NCBI RefSeq assembly: GCF_027923545.1
Contig: NZ_BROH01000017.1
Span: forward strand, 1 to 64,000
Length of the DNA: 64,000 bases
DNA from: Sinisalibacter aestuarii
GTDB taxonomy: Bacteria > Pseudomonadota > Alphaproteobacteria > Rhodobacterales > Rhodobacteraceae
Direction: 5' to 3'
Shown here: in pieces, positions 45,448 to 55,365 of the stretch
How positions within the stretch are numbered: the first letter of the stretch is position 1
Layout of the letters: each line of letters starts with the position of its first letter
The notes under the pieces: model-generated
Database searches by the model: none
The model's input: only the letters and a program-made list of their open reading frames with translations
What the model was told of the DNA's origin: nothing
Made by a program: the position numbers and the translations under genes

Positions 45448-47389
45448 CGGTCGTCTCCAGAACCTGTGCATCCGCTTCAGCACTCAACACCGTGATCTCC
45501 GTGCGCTGTCCACCGCTCACAGCACCAATCTCAAAACGTCGGCTCACATAAGGGCTTATGATTTTTGACAAATCCGGGGTCAACTCAGTGTCGGTGCACA
45601 GCATGACGACCTGCGCCGAGCTGCGCGGCACGTAGTTTGCCATCAAGTTTGTACGGTGCTTCCGGTCCAGACGTGACAACGGCGTGTCAATGATCATCGG
45701 CAATTCGCGCCCACTTGTTCGGCCAAGCGCCCAAAGCATCGAGATCGCAAAGAGTTGTCGCTCGCCGGCGGAGAGTTCGGATGGGGTAATCTCTCTGCCC
45801 TCTTTGCCCATAAGCTTGAGCTGAAAACTGTTGGGGTCGACGATCACGTCATGCACCAGCGACTTCCGCGTGACGAGGCCGCTGAAAGCCTCAATGAAAT
45901 GCTTAGAAAGCGAGGCGAGGCGCCGCTGAACAATTCGCTCCTCATACTCATTGAGCGCGGCCTGCGCTCGCGTCGCCAGGTCTCGTTTCTCTTCGGCCTT
46001 TGCAAGCGCGAAGACGGCATCCTGGGACTTACGCAACTCGCGCTCCAGCCGTTCGATCAGCGCACGAGCCTTTGTCGCCTCGCCTTGCTTTCGATTGAGC
46101 TCAGTTTCGACGGCGCCCAGTTCGAACTCTGCTTTCTTCAACTCCTCAAATGCGCCCGAGGCAGCACCGGGACGGAAGTTCTTCAACTGATCCTTCAAGG
46201 TTGCACGTTGCTTTTGCAGCTCAGCCAGTTGCGCAGCCATTGTGGCCACCTTCACCCGTTCGTCCGCAACCTGAGAAAGTTTCGCCAAGACCCAGTCCGG
46301 TTCCGTGCTCAGAGCCATTCTAGGCCCGTTGCTTTGGCTGGTCTTAGCGAAGTCTTTGAGCTGCGCAAAATGCGTCTTCGTCCATGTCTTGTCGTCTTTG
46401 CCCACGGCCGCCTGAAAACTCGAAACAAAGGCTTCGATTGCTGTCGCGCTTTGCTGCCCGCGCGCCTTCTCCAAGTCTGCTGAGAACCGTTCGAGAAGTT
46501 TAGGAGCCAGGGCAAAAGGCGCGACGCCGTTTACAAGCGACTTTAACGCGTTGGTTTGTTTGGTCAGGTCAGCTTCGACCCGCTTTAGCTCCTCTGATAG
46601 GGTTTCACGGCTGAGCGCGATACTTCCCCCCTCTTGTTCAAAGACTTTCTGTGACGCCTCGCTTCGGCGCGCGAGCTGGGTACGCTTTACTGATAGCGAT
46701 CCAATCTCCTCTTCAGCCAAGACCAGATCAGACTTTGCGATCTCCAAGTCGCGCCGGAGACCTTCTAAGTCGGTGTCACCGCCCCGGTCCATGCTGCGTG
46801 ATTTGTAGAGGGCGAGATCGCCCCGAAGCTGATCGAGAATATCGATCCCCAGCAAGGATTTGATTGCATCTGTCAGCCCAGTGTTTTCCTGATCGTCAGC
46901 AATGTCTTGGATCTTCTCTCCATCGAAAAAGAAAAGCTGCGACACCCCAGCTGGAATGATGTCTTCAAGATAGTGGTTCCAATCCTCGCTGGGGATATCT
47001 TCCACCGGTGCGCCATTGCGTTCAAACTCAAGGCTTTCAATGACGCTGGCACCGCGAGCAGCCCAAGATCGCCGCACGGTGTAGAGGTCCTCATTGCCGA
47101 GGTGTTGGCTCTTGAATGCCAGTTCGACGGAGGCTCTGCGGTCCTTTGCGAAGTTGTTGATCCGTTTAAAGAGATGCCGCTCATATTCGGCCTGCCCAAC
47201 ACGCGCGCCAAGGGCGCGTTTGCCATAGAGCGCCAAACGTACGGATTCCAGGAACGTTGTCTTCCCTGCACCATTATGGCCAACGACCAAAACCACAGTT
47301 TTTTGCTCGTCTGGCTCGGGTGCAAGATCGAAGCGGTGCTCACCGCCATAGAGACCAAAATTGATGAGGCGTAGAGACTGTAAGATCAT
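45437..47389 (-). CDS. dndD: DndD ATPase
   Basis: The 650-aa SMC-like protein starts RLINFGLYGGEHRF and has Walker A VVGHNGAGKTTFLE at about residues 35-48, Walker B and signature near the end (PSELSAGERQLFAISML, LPMIIDTPLSRLDRKH), and two coiled coils between. DndD hydrolyses ATP and nicks or remodels DNA for sulphur insertion. It overlaps dndC by 4 nt (ATGA) and dndE by 11 nt, which indicates co-translation. It is distinct from the second SMC-like gene at 34313. Confidence 0.93.
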   Translation of the reverse strand: MILQSLRLINFGLYGGEHRFDLAPEPDEQKTVVLVVGHNGAGKTTFLESVRLALYGKRALGARVGQAEYERHLFKRINNFAKDRRASVELAFKSQHLGNEDLYTVRRSWAARGASVIESLEFERNGAPVEDIPSEDWNHYLEDIIPAGVSQLFFFDGEKIQDIADDQENTGLTDAIKSLLGIDILDQLRGDLALYKSRSMDRGGDTDLEGLRRDLEIAKSDLVLAEEEIGSLSVKRTQLARRSEASQKVFEQEGGSIALSRETLSEELKRVEADLTKQTNALKSLVNGVAPFALAPKLLERFSADLEKARGQQSATAIEAFVSSFQAAVGKDDKTWTKTHFAQLKDFAKTSQSNGPRMALSTEPDWVLAKLSQVADERVKVATMAAQLAELQKQRATLKDQLKNFRPGAASGAFEELKKAEFELGAVETELNRKQGEATKARALIERLERELRKSQDAVFALAKAEEKRDLATRAQAALNEYEERIVQRRLASLSKHFIEAFSGLVTRKSLVHDVIVDPNSFQLKLMGKEGREITPSELSAGERQLFAISMLWALGRTSGRELPMIIDTPLSRLDRKHRTNLMANYVPRSSAQVVMLCTDTELTPDLSKIISPYVSRRFEIGAVSGGQRTEITVLSAEADAQVLETTDAH

Positions 47390-48849
47390 GATTCAGTCTC
47401 AAACAGGGGGTTGGACGAAGATGCCTCGCGATCTTTCAATCGCGCTTTGCGCTCGTTTAGCACTATTGTTTCGTCTCGCCACTCTTGCTCCAGGATCGAA
47501 GCGATCTTTCGGTGAATAAGTGTCCGGCGTTTCAGACCCCGCACAGAACGCTCTGCCTCCAGGAGCTGAGCCAAGAGACGTGGCGGCAAATCATGCGCGG
47601 CGCAGACATCCGCTAGGACCTTTGCGTCATCGGCTTGGAATTCAAATCCGTCGGTCGCATCGGCCGGGAGTTCCTTTCCCGTCACAGCTTTGAGGGTCTC
47701 TGAAACAGCGTCTCCCCAGTCACCCTGTTCGCTCCGCCAGATCCGACGGATTTCCCGCAGCTCTTCCACCTGAATAAGGTCGGTCTTCTCTCCTGGCGGT
47801 GCATTGGCATTCACCTGCTCTTGCGCCTCCAGTAGTTTTCTCAAGAGCTCTTTGCGGTACTCGAAAAGATAGGGCCCCGGAATGGATGCCTCTGCATCGC
47901 CCACGAAGGTCACAGAGCCGTCCCGTCTGCGAAAATCTCGAAACTCCCGTTTCCGCTCGGGATTTTGTGTTTCAGCCAGCTCGTCACGTAGATCAAGCAA
48001 GGGCTCAAGCCATTCCTCGCCATTCTCAACAAGCGCCTCCATGGCCTTGTCTTTTGTCACAACCGTGCACACCCAGCAGCCAAAGCGGGAATTCCCACAG
48101 CTTTCGGTTTGCTTGTCGACCACAAGTGGGCACTCGCCAGCTTGCGCGTTTCGATACATCGCAAGCAAATCGCGGTTGTCCGATCCCCAAGGTGACTGAT
48201 TTTGCAGCAAGAAAGCCCAGACATCATCCACACTAAAGGTCTCGATCGGCGTGAAGACGAAAGCGCCGGGCAAGGTCGAGTGGCGAGACAAAGACGTCCC
48301 GTCGATCTTGTGCAGCGACATCACTTGCGCGCGCGTTGCGCTTTCTGATGACCGGACGCCCAGAACCATGACAACTTCGCCATATTCGGCAACGCGGTTC
48401 TTGATGAAGGCATTGGCCGGGTCGATCTTCAAGCGCTCCGTGCACCAGCGAAAGCGTTTTGATGGTGCAGGATATCCGCGACCAATCAGGTTCACCCAGA
48501 AGCTATCCGAGATCTCCGGAACCACCTTTTGTGCGGTGATAGGCATGTTCTGGTCTGCCGCTGCCGCGTTGATCGCAGCCAAAGTCTCGTCGATGTAGTT
48601 TACGATCACTGGCGTTTCGACAAGGGTGTCGGAGCTCAAGACGAAGATTGGCTTGCGTCGCGCATCTTCCGGGAGCGTACGAATAGCACTCCAGATCAGC
48701 TGCAACGCACAGGTTGAATCCTTTCCGCCGCTATACCCGATCACCCATGGCCGGTCGTCCGCTGCATAAACGGTGCGGATATGTTCCTGCAGAGCGCCAA
48801 GATCGAGCCCTGTTCTCTTTGTTTGGTTGGTTTCATTATTCGATGTCAT
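47386..48849 (-). CDS. dndC: DndC ATP-pyrophosphatase
   Basis: The 487-aa protein has the PP-loop SGGKDS at residues 40-45, an adenylate-binding region typical of PAPS-reductase-like enzymes, and a cysteine set (C240, C251, C258, C261, within GECPLV and ESCGNSRFGCWVC) that would hold a 4Fe-4S cluster. It activates DNA for phosphorothioation. The C-terminal 170 residues are helical, and its length matches DndC. It overlaps dndB and dndD by 4 nt. Confidence 0.95.
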   Translation of the reverse strand: MTSNNETNQTKRTGLDLGALQEHIRTVYAADDRPWVIGYSGGKDSTCALQLIWSAIRTLPEDARRKPIFVLSSDTLVETPVIVNYIDETLAAINAAAADQNMPITAQKVVPEISDSFWVNLIGRGYPAPSKRFRWCTERLKIDPANAFIKNRVAEYGEVVMVLGVRSSESATRAQVMSLHKIDGTSLSRHSTLPGAFVFTPIETFSVDDVWAFLLQNQSPWGSDNRDLLAMYRNAQAGECPLVVDKQTESCGNSRFGCWVCTVVTKDKAMEALVENGEEWLEPLLDLRDELAETQNPERKREFRDFRRRDGSVTFVGDAEASIPGPYLFEYRKELLRKLLEAQEQVNANAPPGEKTDLIQVEELREIRRIWRSEQGDWGDAVSETLKAVTGKELPADATDGFEFQADDAKVLADVCAAHDLPPRLLAQLLEAERSVRGLKRRTLIHRKIASILEQEWRDETIVLNERKARLKDREASSSNPLFETES

Positions 48850-49952
48850 GCGACGACTTTCTCCTCAGCCAATGACGCCAAGTAGTCGTCTTCATTCGCT
48901 TGTTCTTTTTCATTGAGTGGCAAACCCACTGCCCCAATTAGGACGTTGGCCGCCAGATGTACGGATTTCACACTTCCATCCATTCCGCGCGCGCCCATGA
49001 CGCGTGGACGCCAGAGCTGGGCGTTGCGCTTGCTCCAATTGATCTCCGCGAGCGGCGCCAGGCTTTCCGCCCACCCATCAGGTTTAGCTCCAATCAGTCT
49101 TGCCCCCAGGACACCAAACGCCTGCAACATGACGCCATGCGCATGAACGGTTTCTTTGCGCAAATCACCTGCCGTTGTCGCGCCGCGCATCAGTTTCTGC
49201 CAGTCCGGGATGACCTCAGAAACCTGACGCCAATATGCGATCACGGTGCTTTCAGTGTTTTCACCGAACCGATCGGCGTCTTGCCCGGCCAGCCACTTGT
49301 TGGCTTGATTCAGGCTGGACAAGGTAAAGAGGTTTTTGGCCCGGTTTGAAAGAGATGTTTTTTCGAGCTCGGTGAATTCTTGGAAAAACGGAATGTCCTC
49401 TAACACACGCGTGCTCAGACGCGCCAAAGGATTTCTGCGGTCATAGAGGACGTTCAACGACCCAGATGGACGTACGGCATTCTTGTTGAGGTCTGCGAAC
49501 ATTTGTTGGCAGCGCTCCAGCCCCTCATCGACGAAAAGCACAACCGAGATGGTTTCGTTTTCCAGTTTGGGTCGCGTCTTGAGGGCTTCTGCGATTGCAG
49601 CGCGCCGATGCTGTCCATCGTTTAGGATGATGCGCGCTGTCATCGAAAGCCGTAGCTCGCCTACATTTCGGAACTGAAGACCATCGCTGGCTGGGGAAAA
49701 CTCAAGATCACCATCCACAGACGCGCAGAGAGACGAGAGCGTATATTCTTCGAAGTTTTCCGAGAGGTAGGATGCGATTTGCGGAACGCGGACATTTGAC
49801 AGCACTCGTTGAGCGCGCAGGTCTGCTGGCAGTTCCTGACTGTCGAAATCGAAAATCTTCGGCACCATCTTAAGAGGAACCATGATCACATAATATTCGG
49901 TTCCAGCCTGGACGCCGCGTATGGCTGCAAAATTATAGAAATTACCGCTCAT
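48846..49952 (-). CDS. dndB: DndB regulator / DNA-binding protein
   Basis: The 368-aa protein has DGQHR at residues 112-116 (ILNDGQHRRAAI) and the DndB-type fold around LSNVRVPQIASYL. In known systems DndB tunes modification frequency or represses dnd transcription. It is first in the operon; its ATG has AGGGGG about 4 nt upstream, and a promoter with three direct repeats (49972-50001) lies just before it. Autoregulation through those repeats is a direct, testable inference. Confidence 0.93.
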   Translation of the reverse strand: MSGNFYNFAAIRGVQAGTEYYVIMVPLKMVPKIFDFDSQELPADLRAQRVLSNVRVPQIASYLSENFEEYTLSSLCASVDGDLEFSPASDGLQFRNVGELRLSMTARIILNDGQHRRAAIAEALKTRPKLENETISVVLFVDEGLERCQQMFADLNKNAVRPSGSLNVLYDRRNPLARLSTRVLEDIPFFQEFTELEKTSLSNRAKNLFTLSSLNQANKWLAGQDADRFGENTESTVIAYWRQVSEVIPDWQKLMRGATTAGDLRKETVHAHGVMLQAFGVLGARLIGAKPDGWAESLAPLAEINWSKRNAQLWRPRVMGARGMDGSVKSVHLAANVLIGAVGLPLNEKEQANEDDYLASLAEEKVVA

Positions 49953-49971
49953 ATGACCCCCTACTGCTGGT

Positions 49972-50001
49972 GGAAGTCTATGGAAGTCTCTCCGGAAGTC
50001 A
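49972..50001 (-). promoter_or_regulatory. dnd operon promoter with three phased GACTTCC repeats
   Basis: Read on the minus strand, GACTTCC occurs at 50000-49994, 49988-49982 and 49978-49972, at 12- and 10-bp steps, about one helical turn apart. The first copy overlaps TTGACT (50001-49996) and, after 16 nt, TAGACT (49979-49974) overlaps the third. A start near 49967 would leave a short leader with AGGGGG before dndB. Regulatory protein unknown; DndB is the obvious candidate. Confidence 0.6.
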
Positions 50002-50241
50002 ACCCCCCCCTAAGGGCGTCTGTAGCGGCTGCTTCCTTCTAAACAAAACGTCACGGCCAACTAGCGCAATTCTATGTTGAGGACGAGTAAATTCGGCATC
50101 TGGCTCGATGCGCAGCAAATAGCCCAAAAATGTGGGCGGTCGACTTCAATATGAGGGCCGCGAACCCTTCGATATGAGGCTTAGTCTTGTCCAGCTTTCC
50201 TCTTCGATCAAATCTCTAATCCGACGAACCGGTAGGTCGCC

Positions 50242-52233
50242 TCAAAGGCCTTGTTTCAAAATCGTCTCAAACTCGCTTAGACCATCCACAGCCGTCCGTA
50301 CATCCTCATTGACTTCGCCTCGCGGCAGATAATCCGATGATACCTGCGCCACAAAATTCATCTCCATCTGCCGCTGTTCCTCGGCGACGACGGTTTGAAC
50401 GACAGGCGCGGTCTTCTTTGGAGCGACATCAGTTTTCCCTGACGATTGGCCATCAGCAGCCTGGAGTGCGGCCTCAACATCGGCCTCGGGTCCGCCCGAC
50501 TCGTTCGCTGGCGGTGTCATCGGCATCGCGCGCATACTCAACGGCAACGTGCCCTGCGACCCACCTCCCCCTGGTTCCGGGAACGGCAACTCGCCCGTCT
50601 GCGCCGCGTGGATCGCCTTGAACAGCCGATCGTTAAAATACTGGATCCGCTTCGCGCGGACCGGCATCTGGGCATCGATGACCATGACGATCTCGTCGAG
50701 CGGCAGGCGGCGCGCCTCATCTTCCGGCAACAGCGAGCTTTCCTCAGTCCGTGTCGATTGGCTGCGGCCTTCGAATGGGTTCTTGCCGATTGATTGAGAT
50801 CGCGTGACCACGGTCTTCGTGGTCTTGCCGACCGCCTTGCTCAGCTCCTCGACTGTCTTCTCATCCGAGGGCGTCAGGTACAGCTTCACGCCGGCGTTGC
50901 CCTGCAAGGCGCGGCGGGTGTTCTCGCCGTAAATTTCATCGAGGGCGGGGATGGTTTGTGTCACCACGGCCAAATGACCGCGATAGGTGCGCAAGGTCTC
51001 GATGCTCTCAACCACGATGGGCATCTTGCCGAGGCGATTGAACTCATCGAGCATGATCATCACCGGCCAAGGCTCGTCTGGCCCGGGATCCTTTTCTTGC
51101 ATGGCGGAGAGAAGGTCAGAGAAGAAGAGCCTGATCAGCGGCGCGAGCGGCTTCACCATCAGCGGCTGGACGACGAGGTAGACGGAGAAGGGCTTCTTGC
51201 GGATCGTGCGGAAATCAAAGTCCGACACCGCCGTCGCCTCATCGATGGCCGGATTCTGCCATTGATCGAGCCCCGAGGTCATCAGAAGCGAGACGTAGGA
51301 GGTCAGCGTATCGTTGTTGGTCGAAGCGAGCCGCGTGAAGATCAATTTGGCGGCCCTGTTGTCGACCTCGTGACCCCGCGCGAAGTATTCCTTCTGCTTG
51401 TTCCCGCCCGAGGCGGCGATGCGGTAGATTTCGCCTAGGGTCGGGCGCTTACGCTGGAAGGCCAAAAGCCCTGCGGCGACGAAGAGATCGATCCCGCCCT
51501 TCAGGAGACCCTGAACCCGGTCATTGTCGCTTTGCAGGAAGAGCGTCGCCAGGAGCTGCAATTCCATCTGCTGGCGCGCGGGATCCTTCAATTGATAGAT
51601 GCGCAGGAGCGGATTGTAGCGATGCGTGCGCTTGCCCTCCCAATCGGTGGGGGCAAAACGATAGACCTTGTCGCCCTGGGCTGCGCGGTGCCGGGCTGTT
51701 GCCTCGAAGCATTCCCCCTTCACATCGAGCGTCACGGCGGAGCCTTGCCAGGTCAGCAAGTTTGGAATGACGAAGCCCGTGGTCTTGCCGCGGCCCGTGG
51801 GGGCCACGATCAGCGCGTGCGGGAAGACTTTCGAGCAAATGTATTTCGCGCTGGATTTTGGAGAACCCAGCTTGCCGAGGATGAAGCCGGTGCCGGGCGC
51901 GCCGAAAAAACCATTGGACTTCATCTCGCGCGCAGTCTGCCAATGGGTCTGGCCAAAGCGTGTCAGAGCGGACCCCGAGAGGGCGAGGCTCAGCATCATG
52001 CCGGCGGCGGCGAAGCTGCCGATGATCAGGTGGATCAGCTGGGCATCCTCGGGGCGGCGATCGAGGATCGCCAGATAGTTCTGCGCGATATAGGCAAAGT
52101 CGATCTCGGCCCCGAAGCCTAGATCCTGGTAGGTCAGTACCGCCGAGGCGATGGTATAGCCCATGGCCCCGGTCACCAGCGTCACCAACAGGACGCCCGT
52201 GGCGATCCGCGCCTTTCCCATGGCGGCGCTCAA
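50242..52233 (-). CDS. virD4: VirD4/TraG coupling protein
   Basis: The 663-aa protein has two N-terminal membrane spans (about residues 11-33 and 67-90). Walker A is VAPTGRGKTTGFVIP at about 143-157, and Walker B is VMIMLDEFNRLGKMP followed by HLAVVTQTIPALDEIYG. It links the relaxosome to the VirB channel. It overlaps the relaxase gene by 4 nt. The C-terminal 150 residues are Gln/Pro-rich and hydrophilic. The 289 bp after its partner operon (49953-50241) hold the dnd promoter and no other gene. Confidence 0.95.
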   Translation of the reverse strand: MSAAMGKARIATGVLLVTLVTGAMGYTIASAVLTYQDLGFGAEIDFAYIAQNYLAILDRRPEDAQLIHLIIGSFAAAGMMLSLALSGSALTRFGQTHWQTAREMKSNGFFGAPGTGFILGKLGSPKSSAKYICSKVFPHALIVAPTGRGKTTGFVIPNLLTWQGSAVTLDVKGECFEATARHRAAQGDKVYRFAPTDWEGKRTHRYNPLLRIYQLKDPARQQMELQLLATLFLQSDNDRVQGLLKGGIDLFVAAGLLAFQRKRPTLGEIYRIAASGGNKQKEYFARGHEVDNRAAKLIFTRLASTNNDTLTSYVSLLMTSGLDQWQNPAIDEATAVSDFDFRTIRKKPFSVYLVVQPLMVKPLAPLIRLFFSDLLSAMQEKDPGPDEPWPVMIMLDEFNRLGKMPIVVESIETLRTYRGHLAVVTQTIPALDEIYGENTRRALQGNAGVKLYLTPSDEKTVEELSKAVGKTTKTVVTRSQSIGKNPFEGRSQSTRTEESSLLPEDEARRLPLDEIVMVIDAQMPVRAKRIQYFNDRLFKAIHAAQTGELPFPEPGGGGSQGTLPLSMRAMPMTPPANESGGPEADVEAALQAADGQSSGKTDVAPKKTAPVVQTVVAEEQRQMEMNFVAQVSSDYLPRGEVNEDVRTAVDGLSEFETILKQGL

Positions 52234-54569
52234 TGGACCTGACCCCGCTCGGTTTCGCCATCCACGTCTGTCGCGCGGTGTTTTTCAAATTCGGCATCGG
52301 CCAGTTCATCGACCACCTGACGCAGGGCCTCCGTGTTGGCCGTCGCGGCATCGGATTGCAGGTAGACCTTGGCGACATAGAGCCGGTCGAGGCGGTCCTC
52401 GAGAACCTTGTCCAGCGCATCGGCATCGCCGGATGTGAGCCGGTCTAGTTGGCGAACGTCCAGCACCCGCGCGATCTCACCGCGGAAGGCGTCGCGCTCC
52501 GCGTCGGTCTCGAAGGGCGCGGACAACTCCCCCGCCCGCTCATGGTCCAGAACACGCGCAATCTCCTCTGCGAGGCGGTCGGACCGGTCAAACTGCGGTG
52601 CAGTTTCATCGCGGGTCGCTAGACGTTCGTCACGCTTGCCCAACCCGAGCCCGTCGCGCATCTCGGTTTCGCGGCGGACCTGATTGATGACCTCCGTATC
52701 CCGGATCTCGACGACGGCGGCATAGGTCGCGCCGAGCCCACGGGCGAGGTGGGACGGCATGTCCGGATAGCGCGCGCGCAAGTCATCCGTGACAGCATCG
52801 GCAACAGGGGTGCGGGCATCGCGACCCTCCATGATCCGGTCGACCTCGCGGGTGATCTCGCTGGCGCGCGTCGCATCGGTGATGGTCTCCCTGTAGGGCT
52901 CAGACCGGTCGATCACATCGCCAGGGCGTGCGAGCAGCTCCGGATGTGCCTCAAGATATGCGCGCTGCTCCGCCTCGATCCGGCGCTCCGCCCTTGAGAC
53001 AACCTCCCAGTCCCGGTCCTCGATCTGCTGCGCTGTCAGACCCTCTGCGCGCATTTCCTGACGGATTGTCCCTTCCATCTCCCGGACTGCGTCCCGGTGA
53101 TAATGGAACCCCTCGCTGACCGGTTCCGCTTCCACGATGCCATCCCGGCGCAGCACGTTCTCCCTTTCTAGAAGCGTGCCAAGCGCGACATGCACGTCAT
53201 TCAGGATGTCACGCGCCTGTTCCAGATCGGCACGGCGTTCGAGGTTCAGATCGCGCGCCTCGGCCACCTTGGAGAGATCATTGGCGATCCATTGATGCTC
53301 GAGCGCTGCGTTTGAGGCGCCTATCTCGATCCGGGCGACCACTTCCGATGTGCTGATCCCGGTTCCGCGCAGGGCTGCGTCGATCCGAGAGCGCAGGCGC
53401 GGCTCGGCAAGGCGTTCGAGCTGGCTCTCCTGAATGTTTGCCTCTGAGTAGACCCCGCCCTCCGATGGGGACTCTGACAGCGTGGATGATCGCAATCCGA
53501 GAGGCTGCATGTGCTGGACCTGCGCCTGGATCTCGATGAGGCGCTTTTCCAGTACGGGACGTTCCGCATCGGACTTCTCTGCGATCATGCCCTGCACCCG
53601 CGCGAGCTTCTCCGCATATTGACTTCTCAGATCCTCGAAACTCTGATCCTCGGCCATATACACATCTCCTGTTCGGTCCACCTGCCCGCCGCGCGCCAGC
53701 ACCTCGCCCGCGCGGAAGAGTGCCGCGGCGATGTCTTCCCGGGCCTCCCGGGAGGCCTCTGCGGCAAGCGAATGGTAGACGGTTCTGGTGTTGGCGATCT
53801 CCGCCAGCGTCCGCGTTAGGTCAGTCCCCACGCGTTCCCGCTCGCGGGGCGCGCGACCCTCTTCTTTCGCCGCATAGACCTCACTGGTCCGGGCGGGGTA
53901 ATGCACGACACCGCGTTCCACCCGGCGCGTAGCCTCCAGGCGCACGCCGTACTTCTCGGCTTCCTCGACCATGGCGAGGCGGAAGTCGTCATAGTTGAAG
54001 CGATGGTTCCGCCCCAGAAAGAAGAACTCGCCTTCCTGCGAGCGGCGGTTCAGCACCAGATGCGCATGGGGGTGATCGCGGTCTTCGTGCACCGCGATGA
54101 TGTAATCGAAATGCCCCGCGTCTGTCTGGAAGAACCGCTCAGCCACATCCGTCGCGATGTCGCGCACGTCCTCGCCGCGGGTGCCGATGGGGAAGGACAT
54201 GAGCATGTGGGTGGTCTGCCCGAGCTTGGGCTTGAAGCCCGCATCCCACCGCTTGGCAAAGCGCTCGGTGAGGTCCTTGATGTCCTTCGCTTCGAGCTTC
54301 GTCTTGCCATCAAGGAACCCGCTACTGTCCACAATATGGGTGGACTTGGTGGTCAGATACTCGAGCTGGTTTGCGAGCTGCGATTTGGTATGCGTGCCCC
54401 CGCCCCGGATCGCCTTGAAGACCGCCGGCCGATGCCCTGCTGCCGCGCGTACAAGCTGGCTCTGCTTGGCGACATGCAGGCCCTGCATCGAGCCGCGGAT
54501 GCGGCTCCAGCCGTCCCGGAAGACCTCGCCGGTGACGGCGTCGACAGCATCATTCAGCCGCATGGGCAA
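52230..54569 (-). CDS. MOBP-family relaxase (VirD2/TraI-like)
   Basis: The 779-aa protein shows a relaxase N-terminus: candidate Tyr71 in NQLEYLTTKSTHI and the HxDxxHPHAHLV histidines H161, H166, H168, H170, which bind the catalytic metal. The rest is long and charged with coiled-coil segments. It nicks oriT and pilots DNA through the channel. It is coupled to MobC-like and VirD4 genes by overlaps. The C-terminal 500 residues have no recognised primase or helicase motif. Confidence 0.9.
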   Translation of the reverse strand: MPMRLNDAVDAVTGEVFRDGWSRIRGSMQGLHVAKQSQLVRAAAGHRPAVFKAIRGGGTHTKSQLANQLEYLTTKSTHIVDSSGFLDGKTKLEAKDIKDLTERFAKRWDAGFKPKLGQTTHMLMSFPIGTRGEDVRDIATDVAERFFQTDAGHFDYIIAVHEDRDHPHAHLVLNRRSQEGEFFFLGRNHRFNYDDFRLAMVEEAEKYGVRLEATRRVERGVVHYPARTSEVYAAKEEGRAPRERERVGTDLTRTLAEIANTRTVYHSLAAEASREAREDIAAALFRAGEVLARGGQVDRTGDVYMAEDQSFEDLRSQYAEKLARVQGMIAEKSDAERPVLEKRLIEIQAQVQHMQPLGLRSSTLSESPSEGGVYSEANIQESQLERLAEPRLRSRIDAALRGTGISTSEVVARIEIGASNAALEHQWIANDLSKVAEARDLNLERRADLEQARDILNDVHVALGTLLERENVLRRDGIVEAEPVSEGFHYHRDAVREMEGTIRQEMRAEGLTAQQIEDRDWEVVSRAERRIEAEQRAYLEAHPELLARPGDVIDRSEPYRETITDATRASEITREVDRIMEGRDARTPVADAVTDDLRARYPDMPSHLARGLGATYAAVVEIRDTEVINQVRRETEMRDGLGLGKRDERLATRDETAPQFDRSDRLAEEIARVLDHERAGELSAPFETDAERDAFRGEIARVLDVRQLDRLTSGDADALDKVLEDRLDRLYVAKVYLQSDAATANTEALRQVVDELADAEFEKHRATDVDGETERGQVH

Positions 54570-55143
54570 ACCCCCTCAAGGCGGCCGTGGCTTCGAGCTT
54601 CATGGCGTCCCGACGGCGGCGCAGGAGCAGATCGATCTCGTCAGCGGAATCGAGGATGAATCGCGCCAGCCCGCGCATCTGCGCAAGGCGCAACTCGGTG
54701 AACTCGGCACTCGTGCCACCATCAGCCCCCTGCCCCTGCCGGTTGGCCTTGGTCATCTGCTTGGCGATCTGCGCGACCCCATTGCCAACCTCGTGCAAAG
54801 AGGCCCTGTATCGCGCCATCTCGGCCGCCATCTGCGCGTCCGGAACGAACACCCCGCCTGCCGCCTGAATGAGCCGCCGCAGCCCCTCGGCACGGCTCTC
54901 GACCCCGGCCTTCGCCAGCACCTCGTCGAGCGCCGCAAGCTCCGCAGCCGTGACCTTCACACTGACCGCCGAGACCGGGATCGCGGCATCCATCTGACGC
55001 TCGGCATCGGCTTTGAGCGTGTACTGGATCGCTCGCGGCGACACGCCGAACCGCTCAGCAAGGGCCGATGTGGTCACACCTTCCGCAGCCTCGCGAACGA
55101 TCTCCATGCGGTCCGCATCTGTGAGACGTTTTGAGCGCGACAT
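54550..55143 (-). CDS. MobC-like mobilisation accessory protein with N-terminal HTH
   Basis: The 197-aa protein has an N-terminal HTH (IVREAAEGVTTSALAERFGVSPRAIQY) and a central region like MobC/ribbon-helix-helix accessory factors: ISVKVTAAELAALDEVLAKAGV-type, then RAEGLRRLIQAAGGVF. In MOBP systems this protein opens oriT for the relaxase. It overlaps the relaxase gene by 20 nt. The 55144-55260 region just upstream is AT-rich and is the natural place for oriT and its own promoter. Confidence 0.8.
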   Translation of the reverse strand: MSRSKRLTDADRMEIVREAAEGVTTSALAERFGVSPRAIQYTLKADAERQMDAAIPVSAVSVKVTAAELAALDEVLAKAGVESRAEGLRRLIQAAGGVFVPDAQMAAEMARYRASLHEVGNGVAQIAKQMTKANRQGQGADGGTSAEFTELRLAQMRGLARFILDSADEIDLLLRRRRDAMKLEATAALRGFAHAAE

Positions 55144-55194
55144 GCGAAGAAAGACCCCCTATTTCCTGCCACCTTCCACCAAGGCTGCCACCAC

Positions 55195-55233
55195 CTTACG
55201 ATAATATACCTAGCTGTCAATTATATACTTACG
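55195..55233 (-). promoter_or_regulatory. Probable mobilisation promoter / oriT neighbourhood
   Basis: An AT-rich island stands in a GC-rich stretch. CTTACG occurs at 55195-55200 and 55228-55233; GATAATATAC (55200-55209) and ATTATATAC (55220-55228) lie between. On the minus strand TATAAT (55225-55220) could serve the mob genes. GTATATTATC is shared with the T4SS divergent site. A nic site could not be fixed; TTTCCTGCC at about 55161 only loosely resembles the MOBP YATCCTG|Y consensus. Confidence 0.4.
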
Positions 55234-55365
55234 TTGCCTTCAGTCTCAGGCAGCCTTGGTGTCCGCTTCCCCCGCGGCCCGCAGGGACGCGGCTCTGCCG
55301 CCCTCACCACCGGGCGACCCACCTGTCCAATGGGTCCCCTTCCCCAAAACCGCCCGAAGGTCTGG

